64,000 nt of DNA from contig CAZRIV010000012.1 of assembly GCA_964600235.1 (NCBI GenBank), positions 76,296 to 140,295 on the forward strand, in the 5' to 3' direction. This stretch comes from MWEI01 sp964600235 (GTDB lineage: Bacteria; Desulfobacterota; Desulfomonilia; UBA1062). Position numbers and translations under genes: made by a program. Below are positions 44,201-52,717 of the stretch, in pieces (position 1 is the first letter of the stretch; each line of letters starts with the position of its first letter). Below the pieces are notes generated by a model. The model saw only the letters and a list, made by a program, of their open reading frames with translations, was not told the DNA's origin and searched no databases.

Positions 44201-44386
44201 CCATTCAAGGCGCGCCCTGGCGATGGTAACGGGCAGGGGGAAATGCTTCCTGAGCTGATTCTGGACGGCCGCTGTCACCTTCTGGGGGGATCGTGCTGCG
44301 ATGCGCGTGAAGAAAAGGGCGGAGCCTGCCATCACAACGACCACAACGAGCACGGAAACTGCAATGATCTTAAAGGTCCTCTTCAT
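41255..44386 (-). CDS. AsmA/YhdP-like inner-membrane-anchored envelope protein
   Basis: A 1043-residue protein with one N-terminal membrane helix (about 8-28) and a very long beta-rich periplasmic region. Near the start TRIAARSPQKVTAAVQNQL resembles AsmA-type N-domains, and the C-terminus (SAVGTYSMKTKKFDAHIGVQ, then VRVEPINTLSN) matches the AsmA/YhdP C-terminal region. Members of this superfamily form hydrophobic grooves that move phospholipid to the outer membrane; that role is inferred here. The start at 44386 follows AAGGGGAG. It is convergent with the sensor kinase and divergent from serS. Confidence 0.85.
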   Translation of the reverse strand: MKRTFKIIAVSVLVVVVVMAGSALFFTRIAARSPQKVTAAVQNQLRKHFPLPVTIARARLEWKQGPRVILTRVTIDSPGAITLRIKSITAYLSIWRLVFGDVSVKKLRLVEPSGEIDIDGLKRLNIGKGTSERPVVIIWKGVVKFNYQGMDIPLHDLSGRITRDWVNLRARTLGGRVLLQADLVKPGKITFDAYGIPLEQLDSSFRGSAHMSFALEDQKDGKTGSFSFQAKDLGLPFIRGSISKVVASASLSGDSNRIDLTDISIKTPLAAVAGRASVKGLHGIDSLEDAVLTLDASSKEFNYEKVVAVLPTQRFPDWLRELLTKQIRGGRSRFPTARYHGPLKDFLSGVALMDNLYVVQELKGQSFSAGYAPERITGITGKVIYGKGDIRFSDISGAMGGSRLKRVDIVFPGAIRPLMRVGVDVELEMPAADFIRTWHAAMVPPEIHKLLVPVSKVKNGQVTAKVYTYYDEEVKNPFTCKGDIRLSACSYSWGDHTISNQSGSIHADSFSTPLRINLAGLFDRMNIRKLDARLVAPFGESLSRYTLIVDRVPPFGKLRWEKAAVRITGSGRGTSLKGSFDMNASGISATAGKHSFFTPVASARGDYSARLERSSTIEVRNTLISTPASSISATASITQGTGSAAFTGKLHLKDVSVRTSQGMQALKGLAEGSLKVSWSSLVSYDANLTLTEATIPYEDGFITMDGDLAVNTPLISSDSLRIVSGDTAVTLSGRLTTGDQPFFKGNALIKGMGTGSTGPTFKGFEDLRAEAGLTFKDCMFSSLPVESATARAELKNGVLSLSGVDVDTVSGTAKGTLTLTSDGVSGFDMNISTKGADMRSLLRATNIKSAIDGTMDMEGRLYGSPDSLNGTLAVVAKDGEIRKYALVSQIFSLLNVYKIIQNRDIDFLSSHFTYNRITCTLAIRDSVMEFNDFALDSNSIQLSAVGTYSMKTKKFDAHIGVQPLESVDLTISKIPLVGWVLADDKGKMIVVNMGLKGTMDEPKVRVEPINTLSNTVAASLLRSLRLPGRLIDESLKLINGKEK

Positions 44387-44480
44387 AGCATTCTCCCCTT
44401 CATTAAAACAGAGCACCCGGAAATTGCAAGTTTTTGCGTTTAAATATCATATGGATTGATATTTTGCCCCTTCGGACTCC

Positions 44481-44509
44481 TTGACTGATCCCGGGTAAAC
44501 TGATACACT
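44481..44509 (+). promoter_or_regulatory. Sigma-70 promoter of serS placing +1 at the start codon
   Basis: TTGACT (44481-44486), 17-base spacer, TACACT (44504-44509). With the -10 box ending at -7, transcription would start at 44516, the A of the serS ATG. No Shine-Dalgarno sequence lies between. This suggests a leaderless mRNA. Confidence 0.55.
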
Positions 44510-44515
44510 GTGTGC

Positions 44516-45787
44516 ATGTTAGACGTTAAATATATCAGACAAAACGCGGAGTTAGTGAAAACGTCATTACAGAACAGGGGCGCTTCCATCGGGCTCGATG
44601 CCCTGCTGGAAAAGGACGGCGAGCGCCGGGCACTCATCCAGAAGGCCGAAGAGCTCAAGGCATCCCGCAACCAGTTCTCCCAGAAGATCTCCCAGGCCAG
44701 GGGTCAGGGTCCTGACCTGGAGCAGGGAAAGGCTGAGATGCGCAGGATCTCCGATGAGATCAAGGAGCTCGATACCCGGATACGGGATATCGAGGCCGCC
44801 ATGGAAATGCTCGCCATGGAGATCCCCAATATTCCCCATGAAAGCGTCCCCGTGGGGCCGGACTCCGAGAGCAACCAGGTGGTGCGCACCTGGGGTGAAA
44901 AACCGCAGTTCGATTTCACCCCCAAAGACCACTGGGACATCGGCGAAAACTTGGGGATCCTCGATTTCAAGCGGGCCGCCAAGATAACCGGCGCCAGGTT
45001 TACGGTGAGCTGGGGGCTCGGGTCGCGCCTGGAGCGCTCGCTCATCAGCTTCATGCTCGACGTGCATACGAAAGACCACGGCTGCACGGAGGTCTGGACG
45101 CCCTTCATGACGAACCGCGACAGCATGACCGCCACCGGCCAGCTCCCCAAGTTCGAGGAGGAGCTGTTCAGGACCGACGACTACTTCCTGGTCCCCACGG
45201 CGGAGGTCCCGGTGACGAACCTCTACCGCGACGAGACGCTCTCCGAGGAGGACCTGCCCATAAAGCTCGTGGCCTACACCCCCTGCTTCAGGAGGGAGGC
45301 CGGATCTTACGGGAAAGACACCCGCGGGCTCATCCGGCAGCACCAGTTCAACAAGGTGGAGCTGGTGCGGTTCGCCCATCCGGAGCGTTCCTTCACGGAC
45401 CTCGAAGAGCTCACCTCCGAGGCAGAGGACATCCTGAAGAAGCTCGGCCTTCACTACAGGGTGGTCGTTCTCTGCACCGGGGACCTGGGTTTCTCGTCCG
45501 CCAAGACCTATGACCTCGAGGTGTGGATGCCTGCCCAGGGCGTGTACCGCGAGATCTCTTCGTGCAGCAACTTTGTCGACTTCCAGTCCCGCAGGGGCCA
45601 GATCCGGTACAAGTCGAAACAGGGCAAGAAGACCGAGCTCTGCCACACGCTCAACGGCAGCGGCCTGGCCGTGGGGAGGACCGTTGCCGCCATCCTGGAG
45701 AACTATCAGCAGGAAGACGGCACCGTGAAGGTGCCCGATGCGCTGAAGCCCTACATGGGAGTTGACCTCATCGGCCCTATCGGTTAA
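44516..45787 (+). CDS. serS: Seryl-tRNA synthetase
   Basis: A 423-residue class II synthetase. An N-terminal coiled-coil arm (about 30-105, which grips the long variable arm of tRNA-Ser) precedes the catalytic core with motif 2 CFRREAGSYGKDTRGLIRQH and motif 3 GSGLAVGRTVAAILENYQ. It charges serine onto tRNA in the cytoplasm. The start at 44516 (MLDVKYIRQN) is the usual SerS N-terminus. The cognate tRNA-Ser(UGA) gene begins 13 bases after its stop, so enzyme and substrate are probably on one transcript. Confidence 0.97.
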   Translation: MLDVKYIRQNAELVKTSLQNRGASIGLDALLEKDGERRALIQKAEELKASRNQFSQKISQARGQGPDLEQGKAEMRRISDEIKELDTRIRDIEAAMEMLAMEIPNIPHESVPVGPDSESNQVVRTWGEKPQFDFTPKDHWDIGENLGILDFKRAAKITGARFTVSWGLGSRLERSLISFMLDVHTKDHGCTEVWTPFMTNRDSMTATGQLPKFEEELFRTDDYFLVPTAEVPVTNLYRDETLSEEDLPIKLVAYTPCFRREAGSYGKDTRGLIRQHQFNKVELVRFAHPERSFTDLEELTSEAEDILKKLGLHYRVVVLCTGDLGFSSAKTYDLEVWMPAQGVYREISSCSNFVDFQSRRGQIRYKSKQGKKTELCHTLNGSGLAVGRTVAAILENYQQEDGTVKVPDALKPYMGVDLIGPIG

Positions 45788-45800
45788 AGACAATTCGTGC

Positions 45801-45888
45801 GGAGGGATGGCCGAGTGGTTGAAGGCGGCGGTCTTGAAAACCGTTGTGCCGTAAGGTACCGCGGGTTCGAATCCTGCTCCCTCCGCCA
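45801..45888 (+). tRNA. tRNA-Ser (anticodon UGA)
   Basis: An 88-base class II tRNA. The acceptor stem GGAGGGA pairs with TCCCTCC; discriminator G and an encoded CCA follow. The anticodon loop CTTGAAA gives UGA, and a long variable arm (around TGTGCCGTAAGGTAC) and the T-loop GGTTCGAATCC are present. It lies directly behind serS. Confidence 0.97.
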
Positions 45889-46026
45889 TTTTCCCTTTAT
45901 ATATCATGTGTGACCACTGAATTCTTTGCCGACAACTTGTGCACCATAGTCACAAGCATTTATTTGTAGGGCAGGGTATTTTTAACAGGGAGCAGCTTTC
46001 TTTGTGCACGGAGGAATGAACGTACC

Positions 46027-47028
46027 ATGACCATAATAGAAAAAATTCACCTGGCGTTCCTGAGGGCAATGATCCGCCTTATCTGCATCATGCCCTACCG
46101 CTGGGCCGTGGCCCTTGGGAGATCCTTCGGCCGGCTTGCGTCGGTGCTCCTGCCCTTTCATATGAAGGTGGGCGTCATACAGGTACGCGCAACCCTGGGC
46201 ATCGAAGATGCGGAAGGGTTCATGAGAAAGGTATTCATGAACCAGGGCGAGCTCTATATCGATGCCATCAGGACCGCCTACATGACCGACGACGAGCTCA
46301 AGGCATATGTGGACTTTCAGGGGAGGGAGCATTTCGAGCAGGCGCGCGCCTCGGGCCGCAACATCATGATCATCTCGCCCCACATGAACTGGGAGGTCCT
46401 CGGGAATACGCCCAGGATCCTCGATGCAGAGATCTGTGTCATGGCCGACTACATCAAGAGCAGGGTGGTGCAGGCCATAACGGACGAGATCCGGGCCAGA
46501 TACCGGATCGCCCTTCTGCCTCCCAAAGGGGGCATGGTAAAGAACTACATCGATCAGCTCAGGGCAGGGCACATTGTGGGCATGATCATCGACCAGAGGG
46601 GCAAGCGCAAGTACCGGCTGTTCTGTGACGTCCTCGGGCTGCCGGCGCCCACGAATCCATCCCCTGCCTTCATCGCCCTGAAAGGCGACGCCGTCATCCT
46701 GCCCCTGTACGGCTTCAAGGAGAAAGACCGCTTCGTCTTCCGCTTTTCGAAACCCATCGATTCAAGGGACTTCGGCAATGACTACCAGGAGATAGACAGC
46801 ATCTCCGACTGCTGGAAATCAAGCGCCGTCAGGGAGCTCAGCAATGCCATGCATGCATGGATATCCTCGACCGTCCGGGAAAGACCTGACCAATGGTTCT
46901 GGCTCCACTGCAGGTGGGCCAAAAGGGACTCCATGAAAAAGATCGTCAGGCGCGGTGGTGATTTCAGAGAATTCGTCCTTTCCCATGCAAAGGATTATCA
47001 TCCTGAGGAGGAAGTTCAGGAGACATGA
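46027..47028 (+). CDS. LpxL/HtrB-like lysophospholipid or lipid A acyltransferase
   Basis: A 333-residue inner-membrane acyltransferase. It has an N-terminal hydrophobic segment (about 8-45) and the H(X4)E-type active site in ISPHMNWEVLG; VGMIIDQRGK and LKGDAVILPLYGF are further family blocks. Late acyltransferases of this fold add secondary acyl chains to lipid A, which fits a Gram-negative envelope; the acceptor cannot be read from sequence. It follows tRNA-Ser by 138 bases and may be on the same transcript. Confidence 0.88.
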   Translation: MTIIEKIHLAFLRAMIRLICIMPYRWAVALGRSFGRLASVLLPFHMKVGVIQVRATLGIEDAEGFMRKVFMNQGELYIDAIRTAYMTDDELKAYVDFQGREHFEQARASGRNIMIISPHMNWEVLGNTPRILDAEICVMADYIKSRVVQAITDEIRARYRIALLPPKGGMVKNYIDQLRAGHIVGMIIDQRGKRKYRLFCDVLGLPAPTNPSPAFIALKGDAVILPLYGFKEKDRFVFRFSKPIDSRDFGNDYQEIDSISDCWKSSAVRELSNAMHAWISSTVRERPDQWFWLHCRWAKRDSMKKIVRRGGDFREFVLSHAKDYHPEEEVQET

Positions 47029-47482
47029 AGCCATGTGAAAGAAAATCCCCAGGGTATATTGTTGAGGTCTTCACAAGATAGCTGCTGTTTTGATCAGCAT
47101 GAGATAACCTCACAATAGTTGTACTTTTAGGATTGCTTTCTCCAAGTATAGATTACATGAACATAACATATCTTTTCAGGCTATCTTGAAACCACCGGCT
47201 TACCGCAGTCATCAACGGTCCAACTGCAGCAATTCAAGATAACTTCACCATGAAGAATGCTTTGGTCTTGAAATATGACTATCTTGCTTTATACTTAATG
47301 TCATGGTTCATCCATACCTTGGGATTTTCATGGCAACCAGAGGTCAAAATCATGCACCGGAAGGCTTACAACCGCCAGTGATCTACACGTTATGTTTAAG
47401 AAAACAGGAGCTGCCGTGGAATTTATCGTCAGACACCAGTATCCGATAGGTGACCGAACCGTAAGCGGTGACGGAGATCATC
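47029..47482. other. Lower-GC intergenic region with inverted repeats
   Basis: About 450 bases without a supported gene and visibly lower in GC than the surroundings. A 9-bp inverted repeat TATCTTGAA/TTCAAGATA (47182-47190, 47233-47241) and further TATCTTG-type words around 47,075 and 47,280 recur through it. A looser hairpin (TGAGGT...ACCTCA) spans 47,063-47,112. No protein-coding remnant was recognised. Confidence 0.45.
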
Positions 47483-47965
47483 ATGTCAACTAGAAGCGTG
47501 CTGTTCGTTCTGCTTGCCTTTGGAGTGCTTTTATTTGGTGGCTGCGCCAGCCTTCGCTACTCCGAACCCATTGAAGTAATCATGGCGGGAGTTGAGCCGC
47601 TTCAAAGTCAGGGATTGGAGTTGCGAATGCTGGTCAAGCTGCGGATTCAGAATCCCAATGACTTGCCGCTGGACTTCAACGGTGTGTCAATCCAGATGGA
47701 TGTGCAAGGCAAGCGCTTCGCAACTGGCGTTAGCGATACTGTTGGCAGCGTACCGCGCTTCGGTGAGACGATCGTTAGCGTCCCGGTGAGTATTTCGGTG
47801 TTCCGCATCGCGCGCCAGGCCATGGACGTCGTAACCGATGAATACCCCAGAAAGCTTGAGTATGAGATGACCGGGCGACTCACCGGACCTGCGTTCAATA
47901 GCGTGTATTTCAATTCGAAGGGGGAGTTTACACTGCCCGCGGAACTCTTCGATGGTGGCAAGTGA
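47483..47965 (+). CDS. LEA14/WHy-domain lipoprotein
   Basis: A 160-residue lipoprotein: signal peptide with the lipobox LLFGGCASL (Cys at about 21), then a LEA type 2 (water stress and hypersensitive response) beta-sandwich, with the typical LRIQNPNDLPLDFNGVSIQM segment. Such proteins are periplasmic or outer-membrane and stress-related; the exact role is unknown. The ATG at 47483 follows GGAG; a GTG at 47468 is in frame upstream. Codon choice is less GC-biased than in neighbours, and the flanking gaps are AT-richer, hinting at acquisition. Confidence 0.85.
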   Translation: MSTRSVLFVLLAFGVLLFGGCASLRYSEPIEVIMAGVEPLQSQGLELRMLVKLRIQNPNDLPLDFNGVSIQMDVQGKRFATGVSDTVGSVPRFGETIVSVPVSISVFRIARQAMDVVTDEYPRKLEYEMTGRLTGPAFNSVYFNSKGEFTLPAELFDGGK

Positions 47966-48090
47966 ACCGGCCGGGTGCTCGTCTTCGTGCTGTACAAGAA
48001 GCGCTTGCTTGGTTGAATCAAGAGGCCCTTGAGCAGATTTCGTGACAATCGGTTCACTCAGAACGTTAATCTCTGCGGTAACTGTTCAGT

Positions 48091-48141
48091 CTTATTACCA
48101 TAATAAGAAGAATTCCTTAACACGCACAATCCGGGTTTAGA
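48091..48141 (+). repeat. Small hairpin plus dispersed-repeat tail fragment (copy G)
   Basis: CTTATTA/TAATAAG (48091-48097, 48101-48107) forms a 7-bp hairpin with a 3-base loop. It is followed by CCTTAACACGCACAATCCGGG (here read as 48116-48136), which matches the end of the repeat tails elsewhere. It lies between the convergent LEA14 and ridA genes. Confidence 0.5.
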
Positions 48142-48156
48142 GGACTGCGCTTCGCT

Positions 48157-48552
48157 TCACCCCCTGTACGCAATGCACGCGATCTCCACAAGCACATCTT
48201 TGGGCAGTCTCGATACCTCCACGGTGAAGCGGGCCGGTTTGGTCCGTGAGGGGAAGAACGTCGCATACACCTCGTTCATGGATGCGAAATCGTCGAAGTT
48301 CTTCAGGAAGACCTCGGTCTTCACGACCCCTTCAAGGGTAAGGCCGGCTTCTTTCAGGATGGCCTCGATGTTCTTGAGCACTCGGGTCGTCTGTTCCCCG
48401 ATGCCCCCCTCGACGACGGACCCACTGTCTGGATCCATGGCTATCTGGCCGGAAACAAATACGAAACCACCTGCCAAGGTGGCCTGGGAATAGGGGCCGA
48501 TGGCCCTGGGGGCACCCGGGGTGTCAATGGCGCTGATCTTGTCTTTAGGCAT
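48157..48552 (-). CDS. ridA: RidA family reactive-intermediate deaminase
   Basis: A 131-residue YjgF/YER057c/UK114 protein that hydrolyses reactive 2-aminoacrylate and related enamines/imines. Family marks: GAPRAIGPYSQA near the start, FVFVSGQIAMDP, and the C-terminal Arg-containing block (RFTVEVSRLPKDVLVEI). It functions as a cytoplasmic trimer. The start at 48552 (MPKDKI) was chosen because AAAGGAGGT lies eight bases upstream. It is a single gene, divergent from the deacetylase gene. Confidence 0.94.
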   Translation of the reverse strand: MPKDKISAIDTPGAPRAIGPYSQATLAGGFVFVSGQIAMDPDSGSVVEGGIGEQTTRVLKNIEAILKEAGLTLEGVVKTEVFLKNFDDFASMNEVYATFFPSRTKPARFTVEVSRLPKDVLVEIACIAYRG

Positions 48553-48738
48553 GTAATCAGACCTCCTTTCCATGTATTGCATATCAAGTATGCGCCCTCT
48601 ATGATACAGAAAGAGCCCCTGAGATAAAAGCGTGCTTTTTATGGCTTCCTCGGTCCCTCATCTTCTGCTAAGCTGATGATGTAACTTTTTCCCGGAGGGA
48701 GACCGGGTGCTTATAGTGCAGGTAAAGGAGACATCTTC

Positions 48739-49875
48739 ATGAAATCCGTTTTTGTGTACACACCCGAGTTCGACACCTACAGCCTCAGCAGCGACCATCC
48801 CTTCAAGCCCTATAAGGCCACCATGGTCTACGAGCTCTGCTACCGTTACGGCCTCCTGGATCACCCGTGGATCAAGGTTTTCAAGCCGGAAGCGGCCACC
48901 GAACAGGTCATGGCGGAGTACCATTCCCAGGAATATATCGATACCCTCAAGGCGTGCAACAGCGGAAATTTCGACTTCACCATGCTTCATTACGGGCTCG
49001 GGACGGGGGACAACCCCATATTCAAGGGCGTCTACGACTTCTCTCTCCTGGTGCTCGGCGCCACCATGGCGTCCGCCGATTTCATCGCCTCCGGCGAGGC
49101 GGACACGACCTTCAGCGCAGTCGGCGGGCTCCACCACGGAGGATACGGGCACGCCGAAGGGTTCTGCTACGTGAACGACATCGTCATTGCCATCAAGCGT
49201 CTCCTGAAGAGGGGGTTCAAGAGGGTTCTCTATATCGACATAGACGCGCATCACGGCAACGGGGTCCAGGACGCCTTCTATGACACGGACGAGGTGCTGT
49301 TCATATCCGTGCACCAGAACGGCGAGAGCATCTATCCGGGCACCGGGTTCGAGAACGAGATCGGCGAGGGCAGAGGGCGCGGCTTCACGGTCAACCTGCC
49401 GCTGCCCGAATACACCGATGACGATACGTATGTCAGGGCCTTCAACGAGATCTACCCGCCCATGGTGAACGCCTTCGAGCCGGACTGTGTCGTTGCCCAG
49501 ATAGGGCTCGACACCCTTAAGAAGGATCCGCTCACGAACCTGCGCCTTACCAATAACGGGTTCTGCTCCGTCATGGAGACGATCCGCAAAAGCTGCACCA
49601 AGGTGCTTGCCCTGGGCGGCGGGGGCTACAGCGTGCCCGACGTGGTGAGGGGCTGGACATTGGCCTGGGCCATACTGAACGGCATAGAGCCGGTGGACCA
49701 CTATGCGGGAAGCGTGGGGAGCGGTGTGTACGGCCCCGGGCAGGGCATCGATGAGCTCAGGGACCAGCCCTACAGAATATCGGATGCGCTCAAGAAGTCT
49801 GTGGACACCTATGTGGACTCCAAGATAGCCTACCTGAAATCCAATGTGTTCCCCATTCTCGGGGCCAGGGCATGA
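48739..49875 (+). CDS. Histone deacetylase superfamily protein (AcuC/HdaH-like)
   Basis: A 378-residue zinc amidohydrolase. Visible parts: GGLHHGGYGHAEGFCYVNDI with the active-site His pair, the metal motif DIDAHHGNG, FISVHQNG, the second metal Asp region IGLDTLKKDPLTN and the glycine-rich GGGGYSVPDVVRGW. It would deacetylate protein lysines, polyamines or acetoin-related substrates; bacterial members differ and the substrate is not evident. A GGAGACA ribosome site precedes the ATG. It starts a run of plus-strand genes through prs, 66 bases before DUF1844. Confidence 0.93.
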   Translation: MKSVFVYTPEFDTYSLSSDHPFKPYKATMVYELCYRYGLLDHPWIKVFKPEAATEQVMAEYHSQEYIDTLKACNSGNFDFTMLHYGLGTGDNPIFKGVYDFSLLVLGATMASADFIASGEADTTFSAVGGLHHGGYGHAEGFCYVNDIVIAIKRLLKRGFKRVLYIDIDAHHGNGVQDAFYDTDEVLFISVHQNGESIYPGTGFENEIGEGRGRGFTVNLPLPEYTDDDTYVRAFNEIYPPMVNAFEPDCVVAQIGLDTLKKDPLTNLRLTNNGFCSVMETIRKSCTKVLALGGGGYSVPDVVRGWTLAWAILNGIEPVDHYAGSVGSGVYGPGQGIDELRDQPYRISDALKKSVDTYVDSKIAYLKSNVFPILGARA

Positions 49876-49941
49876 AGGCGGGAGTGGAGAGTTGATCGTT
49901 GATGCTATGGAACGAGCAGTGCTGTGACGGGGGAGAGATCC

Positions 49942-50337
49942 ATGACGGACGAAAACAAAGGGGACAGAAAGGGCTATACCTTCACGGATAAAAGGGGTCT
50001 GGGCCGGGATGAACCGGGTGAAAGCGCCCCGGCGGGGACGATGGATGGAGTGTCCCCGGGCAAGAAAGGCCATGACGGTCCCGAGCCGGCCGTCGATTTC
50101 ACCACCCTGATCATGAGCTTCGCGAGCGCCGCCATAGTGAACATGGGCAGGGTCCCGGACCCCATGACCAATACCATTGAGAAAAACCTGGTCATTGCCC
50201 AGCAGAATATCGACATTATTCATCTTCTCCAGGAAAAGACCAGGGGGAACCTCACCCCTGATGAGGAACGGTTGGTGGAACAGGTGCTTTACGAATTGCG
50301 GATGAGCTTTATCAGCGTGGCAAAGGAAGAGAAATGA
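49942..50337 (+). CDS. DUF1844 family protein
   Basis: A 131-residue protein. The first 50 residues are polar and disordered-looking; the rest (VDFTTLIMSFASAAIVNMG, then PDPMTNTIEKNLVIAQQNID and LLQEKTRGNLTPDEERLVE) is the conserved DUF1844 helical core, function unknown. The ATG at 49942 follows GGGGGAGAG. Its stop overlaps the htrA start as ATGA, so translation is coupled to the protease. Confidence 0.88.
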   Translation: MTDENKGDRKGYTFTDKRGLGRDEPGESAPAGTMDGVSPGKKGHDGPEPAVDFTTLIMSFASAAIVNMGRVPDPMTNTIEKNLVIAQQNIDIIHLLQEKTRGNLTPDEERLVEQVLYELRMSFISVAKEEK

Positions 50338-51833
50338 CAATCAGGAAAAAATTGGGTTTCTACGGTGTCCTGCTCATGGTGGCAGTGTGTTCGGCGTTCA
50401 TCGGGATGTTTATCGCATCAGGCCTGAGGACGGGTTCCATAAGCGCGGCAGATACCTTCTGGAAGGAAGGTTCCGCACCGGCCCGGGTGAAGGTCCCGCT
50501 GCCGAGCTTCCAGGCCCTTGCCAAGGAAGTCACACCCACGGTCGTCAATATCCGGACCACCAAGAATTTTACCAACAAGGAAATGTACCGGAAATTCGAG
50601 CCCCCGCCAGGCTACGACGAATGGTTCGATGAATTCTTCAAGAAGTACTTCAACAACATGCCCGAGAAGGACCTTCAGCAGAGAAGCCTGGGGTCAGGCT
50701 TCATCATCTCTGCAGACGGCTATGTGCTGACCAACAACCATGTGGTTGCAGGTGCCGACGAGATCTTTGTCTCCCTGGCCGACAAGGAAGAGTTCAAGGC
50801 AAAGGTGGTGGGGACCGATGACAAGACCGACATCGCGCTCATCAAGATCGATCCGGCAAAAAAAAAGGACCTGCCTGTGGCGGTTCTTGGCGATTCGGAT
50901 GCCCTGGAGATCGGTGAATGGGTGATCGCCATCGGCAATCCCTTCGGGTTCGGCCATACCCTCACCCAGGGGATAGTCTCGGCCAAGTCGCGGGTCATCG
51001 GCGCGAGCCCCTATGACAATTTCATCCAGACCGATGCGGCCATCAACCCGGGTAACTCCGGCGGGCCGCTCCTGAACACGCAGGGCCAGGTCATCGGCAT
51101 CAATACGGCCATCGTGGCATCAGGCCAGGGCATCGGATTTGCCACACCCATCAATATGGCAAAGGAGATCCTCCGTGAACTCAAGGATACCGGCGAGGTG
51201 GCCCGGGGCTGGCTCGGTGTGGCCATTCAGGAGGTCACGCCCGAGATCGCGCGGGCCGTGGGCATGAAGGAGCCCAAGGGCGCCATGGTCACCACGGTCT
51301 ATGCCGGCGATCCGGCCCACAAGGCAGGCATCAAGCCGGGCGACATCATCCTCAAGATCAACTCGCTCGAAGTTGCCGATTCAAGGGCGCTCACCAGGAT
51401 GGTCGGCAACCTGAAGCCGGACGCCAAGATCATGATCACCGTGTTCAGGGAAGGCCGGACCCTGGACCTTTCCACCAAACTGCAGAAGAGGGTGGACGAT
51501 CATGTGGCCAGGCTCGGTAAAGGTCCCCAGAACGGGCAGCAGGGGGTAAAGGACAGGCTGGGGCTCACGGTTATGGACATTACACCTGAACTGCAGAGCG
51601 AAATGAGCATCCCCGAGGCCAGAGGGGTGATCGTGGTGGACATCGATCCCAAGGGAGGCGACCTCAAGGGCCAGATCCAGAAGATGGACATCATCCAGGA
51701 GGTGGATCGCAAGGCGGTCAATTCCACCGAGGAATACCTTGCGGCAATCTCTGCCAAGAAGAAAGGCCAGACCGTCCTGCTGCTGGTGGTGAGGGGGTCG
51801 AAACCCCTGTTCGTGGCTGTTGACGTGCCGTGA
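50334..51833 (+). CDS. degP: Periplasmic serine protease HtrA/DegP (Do family)
   Basis: A 499-residue protease: N-terminal export or anchor helix (about 8-33), trypsin-like domain (about 95-290) with His in TNNHVVAG, Asp in DDKTDIALIKID and Ser in NPGNSGGPLL, then two PDZ domains (about 295-385 and 405-495). It degrades misfolded envelope proteins in the periplasm. Length and order match Do-type proteases. It overlaps ispE by four bases (GTGA). Confidence 0.97.
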   Translation: MTIRKKLGFYGVLLMVAVCSAFIGMFIASGLRTGSISAADTFWKEGSAPARVKVPLPSFQALAKEVTPTVVNIRTTKNFTNKEMYRKFEPPPGYDEWFDEFFKKYFNNMPEKDLQQRSLGSGFIISADGYVLTNNHVVAGADEIFVSLADKEEFKAKVVGTDDKTDIALIKIDPAKKKDLPVAVLGDSDALEIGEWVIAIGNPFGFGHTLTQGIVSAKSRVIGASPYDNFIQTDAAINPGNSGGPLLNTQGQVIGINTAIVASGQGIGFATPINMAKEILRELKDTGEVARGWLGVAIQEVTPEIARAVGMKEPKGAMVTTVYAGDPAHKAGIKPGDIILKINSLEVADSRALTRMVGNLKPDAKIMITVFREGRTLDLSTKLQKRVDDHVARLGKGPQNGQQGVKDRLGLTVMDITPELQSEMSIPEARGVIVVDIDPKGGDLKGQIQKMDIIQEVDRKAVNSTEEYLAAISAKKKGQTVLLLVVRGSKPLFVAVDVP

Positions 51834-52717
51834 AGGTCTTAGCCCCGGCCAAGATCAACCTCTACCTCGAGGTCCTCGGCAGGAGGCCCGACGGATACCA
51901 TGAACTGCGCACCATCATGGTGCCGCTGGCATTCGGGGATGAGATCCATCTGGAGAGCGCCTTGAAAGGGATCACCCTCGACGCCCCGGGGTGCGGATGT
52001 GTTGATAAGGACAATCTTGCCTACAGGGCAGCGAGGCTGTTTTTCCTGCGGACCGGCATACAACAGGGCGTGGCGATCAAGCTCATCAAGAGGGTTCCTG
52101 TGGGCACAGGGATGGGCGGCGGCAGCTCTGATGCATCGAGCGTGCTCATGGCCATGAATGAGCTCTTCGGCGCGGGTCTTGAAAACCGGGAACTCGCCGG
52201 TCTTGCAGGGGAGCTGGGTGCGGACTGCCCCTTTTTCATCTACCGGAAAACCATGCTCATGGGGTCACGCGGGGACGAGCCCCTATCGGAAGTAAGCCTG
52301 AAGGACCGTGCATACCTGATAGTCATCCCCCCGCTTAACGTATCAACGGCAATGATCTTTTCAAAATTGTCCTTGCCATTGACCTGTGAGGAGGGTAGAA
52401 TTAAAATAGAGAAGATTAGGTACCACTGCATTGAGCCTGAGGACTGGGTCAGGAATGACCTGGAACATGTGGCGTGTAATATTTATCCCGAGCTTGCAAG
52501 AATAAAGGAAGAGCTTATCAGTTCAGGGGCACTGAAGGCCGGAATGTCGGGCAGTGGATCGGCTTTTTTTGGTGTTTACGAATCGGAAGCTCACTTGTGC
52601 GGTGCATTGAGCCGTCTCGCACGGCATGAGGGGTATAGTTATATACCCACAACAAGATTGACGGGGGATATATATGGAGATTACAGAGGTCAAGGTGTTT
52701 CCGGTCAAAGACAATGA
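51830..52717 (+). CDS. ispE: 4-diphosphocytidyl-2-C-methyl-D-erythritol kinase
   Basis: A 295-residue GHMP kinase of the MEP isoprenoid pathway; it phosphorylates CDP-ME at the 2-hydroxyl using ATP. Family motifs: APAKINLYLEVLGRRPDGYH, the ATP loop VPVGTGMGGGSSDAS and the late SGSGSAFFG. The start is GTG overlapping the htrA stop. Its 3' end overlaps spoVG by 44 bases. The order ispE-spoVG-tRNA-prs recurs in related genomes. Confidence 0.97.
   Translation: MKVLAPAKINLYLEVLGRRPDGYHELRTIMVPLAFGDEIHLESALKGITLDAPGCGCVDKDNLAYRAARLFFLRTGIQQGVAIKLIKRVPVGTGMGGGSSDASSVLMAMNELFGAGLENRELAGLAGELGADCPFFIYRKTMLMGSRGDEPLSEVSLKDRAYLIVIPPLNVSTAMIFSKLSLPLTCEEGRIKIEKIRYHCIEPEDWVRNDLEHVACNIYPELARIKEELISSGALKAGMSGSGSAFFGVYESEAHLCGALSRLARHEGYSYIPTTRLTGDIYGDYRGQGVSGQRQ

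Noticed and set aside
48658..50340. A 560-codon open frame on the minus strand
   Set aside because: Antisense to the HDAC-family and DUF1844 genes, which have clear domains and ribosome-binding sites.
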